From contig OU862920.1 in NCBI GenBank assembly GCA_917880885.1, positions 5,201,001 through 5,265,000 of the forward strand: 64,000 bases of DNA. The letters run 5' to 3'. This DNA is from Limnephilus marmoratus (taxonomy: Eukaryota > Arthropoda > Insecta > Trichoptera > Limnephilidae). The notes beneath the pieces are model-generated. The model was not told the DNA's origin and ran no database searches. It saw only the letters and a list, made by a program, of their open reading frames with translations. Below, piece by piece: positions 41,546 to 53,142 of this stretch (the first letter of the stretch is position 1; each line of letters begins with the position of its first letter). The position numbers were made by a program, and so were the translations under genes.

Positions 41546-42379
41546 TGATTTGACTCGACCATGGAGGCCAAAATGGTCGAATGATTCAAGTAACAAAAAT
41601 AAACAAGAATACCCAAGCTGCTCTCAAATTTTCTCAACAAATTAAATAAAGGGAAATCCTTGAGTAAAGTTTTAGTTTTTTTTTTTCAATTACAAACATT
41701 AATACTATTATAGAAAACAACTCTCACATATTGAGATCCATTTTAAACTCGGAAACACGGTTAGGTAGGTACTAAGGTACCTTCCATCTGCGGGCTTTGT
41801 CTTTTTTATGAGAATTTTTCTCAAACGCAAACTTTTGCACTCGTTAAAAATGGGAGGCTATGTTTTCATGTTCCGAAGTTTTTATCCAGTTTTTTAGTTC
41901 ATACATTTACATGCATTTGAATCAAAATGGCTAGATATTTCAGTACCTTCACGGCCGCTTTTAACAGATGAAGCTGGGAGATTAGAATTGCTTATATTTA
42001 ACTAACAATTTATTTAGTGGCTTTTTGAATAAACACATAATAATTTATTATTATTTAAAAAAATGTAAAGATACATACCACTGTCTTGTTAAGTTCGACA
42101 TACATACAGTGGGTTAAGGGAAGAAATTGACTTAATTTTTAGCAGCGATTCCTGACATTATTTGGTGTAAAAATCAATTTTAAATTTGTCTTCTGTGACA
42201 TTTTTTTTTCAACTTAAAACTAAAAAATAAATCAGCAGGTATTGGACCGTTGGGGTTAGGCTGAGAGGTTGGACGGTTACTCAGTGATCACACGAGAAAA
42301 AAGTATGGCTGTTGTTTGGTTTTGAAGAAAAAAAAAAAAAATTAAACTTTTTAAATAATTAATTAAAAATAATGTAAAA
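41546..42379. other. No gene seen
   Basis: AT-rich with several A or T runs. Unassigned. Confidence 0.5.
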
Positions 42380-42640
42380 CTGTATTTGCGGCACTTTCTA
42401 GAGTGGTAGATCGCTCTGGTTTAAGACCAGCAGTCAGAATTGGAACGTTGACTGAAATGGCTTTAGCCGGGTTTGGTGACCAGATCTGAATAGCCAGGTA
42501 CTTCCCTACCTTTCTCTTCCCACATCCTTCTTCTCCCTACTACCTTCAGCCTCACAAAATACCTTAATTGGGGAAGCCATAGTCTCTCTGGCTACAGACG
42601 GGAGCAGCTGAGACTCTTGTGAGATATTCACATAGGAATT
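42380..42640 (+). repeat. SINE1 body without tRNA head
   Basis: TATTTGCGGCACTTTCTAGA to GAGACTCTTGTGAGATATTC; matches 22733-22996. Head and A-tail absent, so 5' truncated. Confidence 0.65.
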
Positions 42641-42988
42641 TTAAAAAGCCGCACGGCTTTTGTCTAGAACCGTCTATCTGTAACCTTTTTGCGTTAAACG
42701 CCACAGCCTCGAGGGGTACATAAGGTGTATTCGGATTATCAGTTTGGAAATGAGCTCCCGTCGAGAGAGAGTGTAGGGTAACCCAAGCCAGGCATAATCC
42801 CGGCGCAACTTAAACAAGCAGCTGGTGCGGATACCAAACACCAGACACCAGACACCAGGCACCAGGTACAGCCTCTCTGAGCCCGGTACAAGGCACATGA
42901 GAATCCGTGCCACGCGCTTCAACACTTCAAACACTATTAATCCATCTAATTGTGTGTATCATATCCGCTACTCTAGATTACACTAGAC
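42641..42988. other. No gene seen; short tandem ACACCAG
   Basis: Slightly GC-richer than its surroundings. Bases 42836-42868 contain ACCAGACACC-type units repeated about three times. The last 8 bases (42981-42988) are the hAT target duplication. Confidence 0.45.
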
Positions 42989-43793
42989 CAGAGGTTCCCA
43001 AACTTATTTTTCTCGTAGACCCCTTTCAAAATTTTACTGATTTCGGTGGATTCCCTGCTGCTTGCTACATTTCTACCATATTCCCAAAACTGATCAAAAA
43101 AGTGAGAATTAGATCTAACGATGGAAATTTGCGTCGCGGCTGAGTTCCAACCCTAAATTCGGTGTGGTATAAATAAAAAGAATAATAGTATATTTTCTTG
43201 TGTTCTATTTATTAAAATAATAATATTACAGACTTAGGGGGGAAATACAGGTAGATGACTCAATTCTTTATTTTATTTTTTATTTCATAAATTGTTAGTA
43301 AAACTATTTAAGAATATGTTCCCAAAGTTTTAAATGAAATTTTCAATTTGTTCCAGTATTACGAGGATGTTTGTGCCGAACCGCGTGGTAAACTTAAACT
43401 CATTTTTCTCGAAAGGACTTTTTCGGAATTTGTGGGCACTCTAGCTCAGAAAGTTTAAAAAAAAATAGCAAAAAATTAGGATTGCATGAGAACCGTAGTT
43501 CCAAAAAAAATATCAAAAACATGAAAATTATAATCTTAAAGCTTCAAATTGCTTTTTTTAAAGTCTCACTACGACCATTTTTCACCGAAATACAGCCTGT
43601 CAAAAATTACCGAAAAATTTGGATTTCTCTTTGCTCCCTTAATTTTTTTGAGTAGTGTATAAATTGATAGTTAAAGTCAAGCCAACATTTTTGTTTTTCA
43701 CTATCGAAATCAGATAATTTTTTGTGAACCCCCATTTTTTTATCACGCCAATGTAGGCCAATGGGTCCACCTGGCCAACTTTGGGAATAACTG
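42989..43793. mobile_element. Non-autonomous hAT-like element
   Basis: An 8-bp TSD CACTAGAC lies at 42981-42988 and 43794-43801, the hAT hallmark. Termini are CAGAGGTTCCCAAACTT and the complement of CAACTTTGGGAATAACTG (about 17 bp, a few mismatches). No transposase domain in 805 bp. A solo end of the same type is at 21951. Confidence 0.85.
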
Positions 43794-43811
43794 CACTAGA
43801 CACTAACCCTG

Positions 43812-43918
43812 CACTAGGATAACCAACATCTCTGCCATAGGTCACCTCCAGTGGTTCGCTATATTTGGAGACTTAGAAGGGTGCTCGGGTTCATGGGGTG
43901 AGGTTTGTCCATAGCGTA
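43812..43918 (+). repeat. Family A 5' fragment
   Basis: AGGATAACCAACATCTCTGC to GGTTCATGGGGTGAGGTTTG, then a second copy starts at 43925. Confidence 0.6.
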
Positions 43919-43924
43919 CCGCTA

Positions 43925-44392
43925 CCCCGGGAACCATTTACTGGATAACTAACACATCTGCCATAGGTCACCCGAAGTGACCTATCGCTGACGTGACGGG
44001 ACCCTGCGTTTTGTGACTTAACAGAGGTGCACTGGTTCATGGGGTGAGGTATTCCTAGATCTTGTCGGCGGATGCTTTTGCCCACCAACTGGGTGGCAGG
44101 CCGGATTGGAAGGGAATAGTTGAGAGAGAGACCTTCTGAACTCTCTATCCGGACTTTTTTGACCCATTGCCTTGCACCACTGTTGGAGGGATGGATTCAT
44201 ACGCCCATCACTCCTTGATACACGGACCCCCGGATTCTTACCCACCCGCACCCCTCATACTTATTTCCTTCCCAGAACTTTCTATCCTTTCTGTCCTTAA
44301 AAAAACTCTCCACACAGCAACTTCTAAGATTCCTTGTGGGAAATTATTTTCCTTAGGGTCCCCTGTGTGCAGCTAATATAAAAATAAAAAAA
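43925..44392 (+). repeat. Family A, near full length, tandem to the previous fragment
   Basis: CCCCGGGAACCATTTACTGG to ATTTTCCTTAGGGTCCCCTG, TGCAGCTAATATAAAAATAA. A 30-bp insertion follows the CACCCGAAGTG element. The 3' palindrome is shortened on its left arm. Confidence 0.65.
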
Positions 44393-44548
44393 ACCATAAT
44401 GTACAACTATTTTCAACATGCCCACTAAATTGCTCAGTATTTGTAAACTATGTATCTACTAGGAAATACTAAACGACCGGTAACGCGTCTCGTCAACGCA
44501 TTACCGACAAAATGACCGTTATTACATTATTTTCTTGCACAAGAGCAC

Positions 44549-44985
44549 TTTTTTTTTTATAATAGCTCCACACCGGCGGCCTTGAGGACAATAATCCCCT
44601 CAGCGCGTGATTTATCTTTGCGGATGCTGTGTGGAGAGTATTTAAAAAAAATAAGGAGTTGAAGTTCTAAGAAGGAAAAAGGTATGGGTATCAATCCAAC
44701 CCTCCCACTGCGGTGCAAGGCAATGCTCCGAGAGCCTGCTGGAGAGATCAAAAGGTCTCCCCCAACCAGTTTCTCCCCATCCGGCCTACCATGCAGTTGA
44801 TGGGCATATGCATCCGCAGACCCGAACAAACTTCACCCGGGCTGCCCTGCACCTTGCTAGCAAACATAGCGAACCACTTTGGGTGATTTGTAGCAGAGGT
44901 ATTGGTTATCCAATAGATGATTCCTAAGGCGGCGTACGGCGTGGCGGTACCCACACCCCCCTGCCAAATTGTCAACCTGAAATAT
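44549..44985 (-). repeat. Family A, near full length, inverted
   Basis: TTTTTATAATAGCTCCACAC, GGCGGCCTTGAGGACAATAA at the left and GGCGGTACCCACACCCCCCT, GCCAAATTGTC at the right. It faces the copy at 43925-44392, forming a loose inverted pair. Confidence 0.65.
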
Positions 44986-46909
44986 TAAAAACCTTTTAAC
45001 CTATGCGGGTAGGAAAACGAAATTTACTCTTAATAAGGAACTCCAGTGAAAAATATTAGAGCTTTAAAAAAATATGTTCATATAGACCAATAAACGCTGA
45101 TTCTGAATATATAAGTTTTATTTCATAATATTAAACGCAGATTTTTAAAAAATTATTAAAAAGTGCATTTTTAAACCTCTCTTCAAAACACAGCGGCAAG
45201 TTGGCATTACTGAAATGGTTAGCGGTGACGTCACTGTTAACCTGCTAACTATTCACCGGAGTGTATCAAGATGTATTGACATTTGAAATCTTACGCCACG
45301 GAAGGCACGCACGCCATTCAACATTTCGTGTTTTTTGGTTATTTTCATACTGTTAAAGAGATTTAGATAAATAATAGTTATTGTGTTTATTGGAAACATT
45401 ATTTAGGCTCTCAACAATTAAAATTATGACGGAAAAGGGCTATATTTGAGGTTAAGTATAATCCTTAATAGGTCATATGTCATATTTGACATTTGGTTTA
45501 CGATACATCGGTCGTATTTTCGAATTGTTTTTTGTATCAAGGGCTTTTGTACAAGTTATTACACAATCGTCATGATCAGTGTATTATAAATACCAGTGTT
45601 TCTGTATGTATTATACATAACTTGACACAAAAGTCACCTCGACTTCTCACACAAAAGTCATCGAGTCATCCTATATTCTGATATTCATTCCGCCTGAATC
45701 CACCATTTCTTACATTCAAAATCAGGGATGTTCTGTCCAAAAAAATTATTTCCCTAAATTTCGAAGTGAAATTTCCCTAGAATTATAAAAATAAAAATGC
45801 AGTTTTTTAAGTTTGAAGGTCTCTTTATTCATTAAAAAAATAAATAAAATTGGACCGAAGTTCTCTATTGACAAATCTAAGACTGCAAACACATTTTGAT
45901 AAATATAATTTATTTACCGATTTAGCTTCAATTAGACGGCTAATTTGATAATGTGTCGTAGAATATATTGTGCAAGAGTTGCAATGACATATTATTTGAA
46001 ATTTTGCAACAAAAGGGTTTAACATAATAATGAAATCATCTTCGTTATCTTCTTTATCATCATCATTATTTATTTATTTAATTTCAACGGTATACATATA
46101 CCATAAGAACTGATTACATGTCACAAAATCAAAAATAATTATACAGAAATAATAAAAAAAAAGTTTAACAGATGATTGTGGCATTTGAATTAGAAATGAC
46201 ACCAGATAGACAATTACATACAAAAATCTATAGTACATATAGAATTAGAATTAATATTGACTGAAAAGGTTTGATAGCATAGCCTTATCAATATTAATTA
46301 TTAACCCTTATTAATCATAGCATTATCTTTACGAATTTGTAGATCGCGAAAGCCAACACTTAATTTGCGTAATATTTATAAACATCAGCATTTTAAGTTA
46401 GTTGGAGGTGATATATTGTTAGTGAGATATGCCATACTGGAACCAGAAATTCAAATTATTGATTTCGTTGCCGCGAAAAATCATCTTTTGAATTGTATTT
46501 TAATGAAAATATAGTTTAAAATACTTGATAAAAAGCTTGATTAATCAAAGCCTTGATATTTAGGATTGCTAAATATGTAGTGTTATATACACTTACTGTG
46601 TATACACGTACAGATAATAGAATCATTTATTATCTTACCAAGAAACTGATTATCAAGATGCAAAGTTTCATATAAAATAAAGTGATCCAGGTTATATTAT
46701 TAAAAATGTATTGTGTAATTATATTGTCTTCTTTTTCCTAATTGCATAAACTGAAGGTTACTAAAAATAAATAAAAATTGTTGTTCATATTATCTTTTTC
46801 TATTTTCATAGAATTTGGGGTTCGTCGGGATAAAAACAAGCACGTTTAGTTTCTAAACTCAATCATAAACGAAAAAAAAACATAATTAAAAAAAAGAATT
46901 GTGCAATTC
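44986..46909. other. No gene seen
   Basis: 1.9 kb of mainly AT-rich DNA. Bases 46065-46150 (CAACGGTATACATATACCAT) may be a LINE 3' UTR but lack coding support. No domain found in six frames. Confidence 0.45.
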
Positions 46910-47106
46910 ACACGCGGTAGGAATGAAACCTTCACAAAACTAAAGTAGACAATAGTGGGGAGGCTAAGAAGCACCGCACAAAGAAGAGACCGAATAGTCT
47001 TTCTCATACTCTCGCAGGCTAAATTCTATAGATGTACGTGTTTGTCTCTTTTTATTGTCGCTTTTTCGTTTCATCGAGTTTGAAATCACAATGGTGCTAT
47101 AGAATT
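46910..47106 (+). repeat. Family C copy, near consensus
   Basis: AATTCACACGCGGTAGGAAT, AAGCACCGCACAAAGAAGAG, TCTATAGATGTACGTGTTTG, ATGGTGCTATAGAATTTTTC. Confidence 0.7.
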
Positions 47107-47262
47107 TTTCACTTCACAAATTATATTACATTATCAAATCAAGAAGTCAAGCCCTGAAGTTGGTGAAGTCAGCACGCAGAGATTACATTATATTAAATTA
47201 TATAACGTTATCAAATCAACAAGTCAAGCCCGAAGATTGGTGTTACATTATATTAAATTATA
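47107..47262 (+). repeat. 77-bp satellite, left part
   Basis: Two monomers with AAGTCAAGCCC...GAGATTACATTATATTAAAT, the same unit as 49163-49815. The array is cut at 47262 by a Helitron. Confidence 0.85.
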
Positions 47263-47334
47263 TCTAATATATAAAATTCTCGTGTCATGGTGTTTGTTAT
47301 CATACTCCTCCGAAACGGTTGGACCAATTTTGAT

Positions 47335-48035
47335 GAAATTTTTTATGCTTATATGTTAGGTCTGAGAATCGACCAACATCTATTTTTCATACCCCTAAAA
47401 GTAAAGGGTGTTCCACTCCGAATTTTTATTTTTTTTTTTTGGACAAATTTGATGAAATTTTTTATGCTTATATGTTAGGTCTGAGAATCGACCAATATCT
47501 ATTTTTCATACCCCTAAAAGTAAAGGGTGTTCTACTCCGAATTTTTTTTTTTTTTGGACAAATTTTATGAAATTTTTTATGCTTATATGTTAGGTCTGAG
47601 AATCGACCAATATCTATTTTTCATACCCCTAAAAGTAAAGGGTGTTCTACTCCGAATTTTTTTTTTTTTGGACAAATTTTATGAAATTTTTTATGCTTAT
47701 ATGTTAGGTCTGAGAATCGACCAACATCTATTTTTCATACCCCTAAAAGTAAAGGGTGTTCCACTCCGAATTTTTATTTTTTTTTTTGGACAAATTTGAT
47801 GAAATTTTTTATGCTTATATGTTAGGTCTGAGAATCGACCAATATCTATTTTTCATACCCCTAAAAGTAAAGGGTGTTCTACTCCGAATTTTTTTTTTTT
47901 TGGACAAATTTTATGAAATTTTTTATGCTTATATGTTAGGTCTGAGAATCGACCAACATCTATTTTTCGTACCCCTAAAAGTAAAGGGTGTTCCACTCCG
48001 AATTTTTATTTTAAGTTTTTTGGACAAATTTTTTA
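47335..48035 (+). repeat. Six-unit tandem array inside the Helitron
   Basis: Units start GAAATTTTTTATGCTTATAT at 47335, 47454, 47569, 47683, 47801 and 47915 (spacing 119, 115, 114, 118, 114). Two types alternate: CAACATC/TTCCACTCC and CAATATC/TTCTACTCC. Long frames reading YMLGLRIDQ repeatedly are a by-product of a period near a multiple of three. Confidence 0.9.
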
Positions 48036-48514
48036 TTTTTTATTTTTTTTATGGTGAGGCATTAAAATGTTAATATATAAAATAAAGTCGGGTTAGTTAC
48101 ACTATTTATAACTCGAGAACGGCTGGGCTGATTTTGATGATCTTTGAATTGTTGGATTCGTCTCCGCCCTGGATAACAGAATAATTATTAAAACATTACA
48201 AAAGTTAACGAAATAAATAGTTATAAAGAAAATTATTTTCTCTATAAATTTTGTATGGAAAGAATTTACATATTTTGAAAGAACTGCAGCAATATTGTGA
48301 GAGGTATAATATTGAACTGTGCGTGAATTCCAAACATTCAAAAACGTCAAATGTCAATGTGTTGATTATTATGCATTTGTTTTTAATCATATAATGCTGC
48401 CCTTCTTTCTTATAAAATTAATGTTAATAGTCGAAAATGAGACAAATGGTGAACGTATGTCTGAAAAACCTATAAAGTAAAAATACAATAATTATAATAA
48501 ATCTCTGAAATGAA

Positions 48515-48970
48515 TTGCATTTTTTTACACAGGAGGCCCTGTGGAAAATAATTTCTCTCAGGACCTATGTCATCTTAGGGGATGCTGTGTGGAGGATCTT
48601 TTTAAGAAATGGGGAGGATAGAAAGTTCTGAGAAGGAAAAAGGTATGAGAGGTGGGTAGGAATCTGGGGGTCAGTGTGTCCGGGAGTGACGGACGTATGG
48701 ATCCATCCCTCCAACTGTGGTGCAAGGCAATGGGTCGAGAGAGTCCGGCTGGAAAGGTCAAAAGGCCTCCCTCAACCAGTCTCTCTCGATCCGGCCAACC
48801 ACGAAGCAGGTGGGCAGGCGCATCAACTGCTAAGACAAAGACATAAGTCATCTCATGAACCCGGGCACCCCCGCTAAATCACCAAACGTAGCAAACCACT
48901 TGGGGTGATCTATGGCAGAGGTGTTGGTTATTCAATAAATGGTTCCGGGGGCGGCGGCACCCATTCGTAG
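48515..48970 (-). repeat. Family A full-length copy inserted in the Helitron
   Basis: ACACAGGAGGCCCTGTGGAA at the left and GGTTCCGGGGGCGGCGGCAC at the right, minus orientation. It interrupts the Helitron sequence relative to the copy at 7592-8320, so it is younger than the Helitron. Confidence 0.7.
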
Positions 48971-49162
48971 TAATTGTAAAAGTAAGAAAATCACAAAAAT
49001 ATAAATCCTTAAACAACGCCATCTCTGATACTGACAAAAACAAAACACGGATAGTTGCGCATTGATAATTGCTTCATTGTGTAATTTTTAATTTAATAAA
49101 AAAACTTAATTTAATTCAAGCTATTGATTCTGATGCGGTACGAAGTTCGTCGGGTCAGCTAG

Positions 49163-49815
49163 TAACTTTATAAAATCAACAAGTCAAGCCCCGAGGTTGA
49201 TGAAGTCAACCCGCAGAGATTACATTGTATTAAATTATATAAAGAATCAACAAGTCAAGCCCTGAGATAAGTGGAGTCAACTAACAGAGATTACATTATA
49301 TTAAATAATATAACAATGTAATATCAACAAGTCAAGCTTCGAGGTTGTTGGAGTCAACTCGCAAAGATTACATTATATATAGAATCAATAAGTCAAACTC
49401 TGAGATAAGTGGAGACAACTAACAGAGATTACATTATACTAAATTATATAACATTGTCAAATCAATAAGTCAAGCCCTGAGGTTGGTTGAGTCAACTCGC
49501 GGAGTTTAATTATATTAAATTATAATATAACATTATATAATCATCAAGTCAAGCCCTAAAGTTGGTGGAGATAACCAGCGGAGATTATATTATATTAAAT
49601 TATATAACATTATCAAATCGAAAAGTCATGTCCTGACGTTGGTCGAGTCAACCAGAGTTTACATAATATTAAATTATATAATATTATCTAATCGATAAGT
49701 CAAGCCCTGAAGTTGGTGGAGTCAACTCGCAGAGATTACATTATATTAAATTACATAAGATTATCAAATCAACAAGTCAAGTCCTGAGGTCGGTGGAGTC
49801 AACTCGCAGAGATAG
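49163..49815 (+). repeat. 77-bp satellite, right part
   Basis: About nine monomers with landmarks CAAGTCAAGCCCTGA, GGTGGAGTCAACTCGCAGAG and ATTACATTATATTAAATTAT. Adjacent landmarks at 49701 and 49778 give a period of 77 bp. Monomers differ by small deletions. The array ends at about 49815. Confidence 0.88.
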
Positions 49816-50527
49816 TGAGTGCCTCGTCGTAAAATGGAGGAAGGCAGGCAATAAAATAGAGGGATGGTATTCAAAATAAAATTAAAATACACAAAAGGAC
49901 AAGAAAAAAGGAAAAGGCAAAGAAATAAATAAAAGAGCCCTTGAGAACTGAAAAGGGTGGACAGTAAAACAGTATTGAAGTTTAAAAGAAAAAGGTATTA
50001 ATCCCGAATAAAACCTTTTGATAAAAAAAGGATCTGTTTCTGCCACTAAGAGCCCGAGAACCTCCAATCAATCATTATTATGATCCTTGAAACAATTACC
50101 CTTAGAGACTATCGACGCTTTATTGAATAAACTTCCAAGAATCGTAAAACGAAAAGTGGCGCAGCTTTAGTACAGCAGTGGCGCGAGCTGTGGCGGCAGC
50201 AATCTAGTTACAACGGACCGACGGTTCCAGGCAGAGATTGCCTTAGGTTAGGAGTTTATAATTCCCCTTTCTCGGGAACTCCTTCCCTTTTTATTGCCTT
50301 TTTTGTTTGCGAAAGTTTGCATTTCTCCTTTGTGTTTGACACAATGCTGTTTAAATTGAAGGGATTTGGGGTAACCTACTTGGTGTCATTAAGGAAGTTT
50401 TCATTAAAAGGCGCACTCGAATTTGGAAAAGTAATCCAAAAGCACTCATAAATGAAAATCAAAATTTTCCGCAGCACCGAAATACTGAATTCTAAAAATT
50501 ACTTTTTACTAACAAAATTTTTATAAA
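49816..50527. other. No gene seen
   Basis: No repeat or coding region recognised. Includes a GC-richer stretch 50155-50250. Confidence 0.5.
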
Positions 50528-51034
50528 TCTTAATGTATAAAAATGAATGTTTCTGTGTTTGTCCCTTATGCGGTCAATAAAACGTCCATCCGATTCCGGA
50601 GAAACTTTGGTGAGTTATTGTCCGCACGCCTCCTGATAGTTTCTATATGTATAGTGGTGAGCTCTGGCGTTATGAAATTATTTCGTTACTATTCATCCGA
50701 TTGCGATAAATCTTCGATGAGTTGTTGTACGCACGCCCGCGAAGGCTTCTGTGTATACTGGTGAGCTCAGGAATTATGAAATTTGTGTAAAAAAAATTGC
50801 AATGCCGGGACTGAATGTACGGAACGCGGGTAAGGGGAGGGGACGTGGGAGAGGGGGGGGGGGGTTCGCGGACGGAGAAGCAGGAGAGGGGAGAGGGAAG
50901 GCGGAAAGTGGAGGGAGGATGAGTGCCTGAAGGGAAGGGGACACGGAAGGGGAATGAGACGAACGGGAAAGGACACGCAGGGAGAAACAATTTCTTTACT
51001 AAGCGCATTGCAACGCATGGCAGGAGATCGCTAG
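50528..51034 (+). mobile_element. Non-autonomous Helitron, complete, 507 bp
   Basis: 5' TCTTAATGTATAAAAATGAA preceded by A (50527); 3' GCAACGCATGGCAGGAGATC then GCTAG with CTAG at 51031-51034 and T after. Internal GTGAGCTCTGGCGTTATGAA and a G-rich tract (50820-50960) are shared with 4893-5199. No coding. Confidence 0.85.
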
Positions 51035-51369
51035 TTTCTTTAATAAATGTTAATGCAAAGGATTGTGAAAGATTCTTTTATTACCTCATGTTCCCAATGT
51101 CTTCATGACGGTGAAATATAAGGAAAAATATTTTATGCACTTAACTTATAAAATTAAATAAAAAAATTAAAGCAATTAAAAGTATACACATTGCAATATT
51201 TATTATTTTTTAGACTACTTGGTCATAAGTATGTGTTAGTTTAGTTACTAAATTAATTAACTAGTTATGACCGTTACATTATTTTATTAACATACTTTCA
51301 GACTACTACTAAAAAAATACTAAGACTGTTATCTTTTAAATGTGAATAACAAGAACATCTTCATGCGAT
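51035..51369. other. No gene seen
   Basis: AT-rich, unassigned. Confidence 0.5.
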
Positions 51370-51956
51370 ATGCGACTTAAATACTTCAAAATTAATACAC
51401 TTAAAACCAGAAGGCAATTGACTGATTTAATATGTTCTCATAAAATAATTCACGGCCGTCTTGATACTTCACTGTGTCTTAGCAATATTGATATTCCCAA
51501 TTCCAAGTTGCCAATTGCCATTGTTTAAGATGTCATAATATGTTTTACCTAAACACTTTTAAAAATAATATAACCTATTTTGGCCCTCTGATCCAAACGT
51601 GTCGACTATATAATAGAGTGTGCTGAAGTACATATTTTTGCCGATAATTTATATGGATTAAAAAAAATGCTTTGCGATTGCTAAAAAATATGTGCTAATT
51701 TATCATTTGTGTCTTTAATTATGTCTCTCTTCTTGCCTCTCTTTAATTGTCATTTGAGTAAACTTTTTTATTTATAATTTTCTATTTCTAACTGTTTTTT
51801 GTTTTATTTTATATCTTTTTTATTTAAACTGTTTCAAAATTTAACCATTGTATAATTTGGCTGATTGATTTTATATAAATTTTTAATTTTTCGAAGAAAA
51901 CTTCTTCTGAAAGGTTTTCACTTTGTGATGGCATTATTTATTTGAATGAAAAGACA

Positions 51957-52050
51957 AATAACTTTGTTTACATCACTTTTATTTACTGTATACAACGTTC
52001 ACGAAACATATTGATTGTATTTAAATAAAAGTGATGAAAAAAAAGTTATT
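51957..52050. repeat. Inverted repeat hairpin 1
   Basis: AATAACTTTGTTTACATCAC... (51957-51985) pairs with 52022-52050 over 29 bp with few mismatches; loop 36 nt. Confidence 0.75.
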
Positions 52051-52089
52051 TCTTCTTCAAACTTTGCAAAATTACTTTGTGGTATCATT

Positions 52090-52200
52090 TTTCATATAAT
52101 GAATAACTGATTTCTTTGTATAAACCACTATTTTTAAAACAATATCAACATGTTTCAACAACAATGTACAACAAAGAAATCAGTTATTCATTATATGAAA
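52090..52200. repeat. Perfect 30-bp inverted repeat, hairpin 2
   Basis: Bases 52090-52119 are the exact reverse complement of 52171-52200 (ATAATGAATAACTGATTTCT core), loop 51 nt. Loop-side CTTTGTATAAACCACT also occurs in the foldback at 57510, hinting at a shared origin. Confidence 0.85.
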
Positions 52201-52726
52201 GTTATTTCTGTTTAAATTAAAACACATTTTTTCCTTTTTTATTTGTATAATTAATTGAGTTTTTATAACAGGGTTGTTCTTAGATGTATGAGAACAAACT
52301 TGAATAAAGCCATTAAATATATCTATCATTGGACAGCTTTTAGAGAAGATTTATAATATTGTTTGCTAGTTTATTTTGTTTGTTTTTTATGTTTTTAAAT
52401 TGCACTTGTAACATCTATTTTTACAAAACTTACAAATACAATAATAACAGTGCAGACTGTCATTATGCTGTAGTTTTTAAATGCATTCATTCAGTTACTT
52501 TTTTTTAAATTCCTTATTTATGTATACTTAAAATATTCACTATAACCATAGAAATAAAAGTAAAAAATCTATATTATACCCACGCACAGGCATTGCCTTT
52601 GTGGGATTTTTTTGTTCATACATTAATTATATTAAGCTTTTTATATACTTTTCATTATTTCATGTATGTATTATATGTATTGTATCAAAAAATTTCAATA
52701 AAAAAAAAAAAAAAAAAAAAAAAAAC

Positions 52727-53142
52727 TGTAAAAAAGCAGTTTAAATAAATAAATAAATACTCAAAAAGTAAGTTAAAAATAAGTATTCTATTAATTTTAA
52801 ATTAAGAAACCCTTCATATTTCAGAAAAAAAAACTGTTTTATGAGTTTGAACGCTTGGGACGTTACAGGTCTCACCTGTAGCATGTGGATGAAAATTCAA
52901 ACATGGCCCTAGACACGATGATGAATCAGCGCAAACATTAACTTGATTAACGATGGGAAGACTGCAGGTAATGGAGATTAATCACTCATGCTTCATAATA
53001 AAACTCTGCTTAAGTTGCACCCAAAGTTCAAAAATTATTTTTTAAATCCTCAGTGACAAAGCGTTATGTTTTGGTACGCCAACCCATAGGTCACAGACTC
53101 GACACCCGGTAAATTATTTCTTTATTAATGGACTTACGTCCT
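52727..53142. other. No gene seen
   Basis: Unassigned. 53060-53110 (GTACGCCAACCCATAGGTCA) may be a diverged SINE head but boxes are not clear. Confidence 0.4.

Larger units (their letters stand above)
47263..49162 (+). mobile_element. Helitron inserted in a satellite, with internal tandem array
   Basis: 5' end TCTAATATATAAAATTCTCG at 47263 preceded by A; 3' end CGTCGGGTCAGCTAG with CTAG at 49159-49162 followed by T. The two host halves are the same 77-bp satellite, so the borders are well supported. Inside are six 114-119 bp tandem units (47335-48035), a segment matching the Helitron at 7592-8320 (48085-49162), and an inverted family A copy. The element may be a composite of two Helitron ends. 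Confidence 0.85.
51370..52726 (+). pseudogene. LINE 3' part with poly(A) tail
   Basis: LINE C-terminal coding, frame-broken: TLKTRRQLTDLICSHKIIHG, RLDTSLCLSNIDIPNSK (51390-51510), aligning with TLKERRICSDLFYLFKIVNN in the copy at 4290. Then a long AT-rich 3' region with two large hairpins, AATAAA at 52697 and poly(A) 52700-52726. No TSD identified. Confidence 0.7.

Noticed and set aside
47287..48073. Repetitive hydrophobic protein (YMLGLRIDQ units)
   Set aside because: Frames arise because the tandem unit is near a multiple of three; poly-T variation shifts the frame between units.
47107..49815. CRISPR-like array
   Set aside because: Direct repeats are contiguous 77-bp monomers without unique spacers, in an animal genome.
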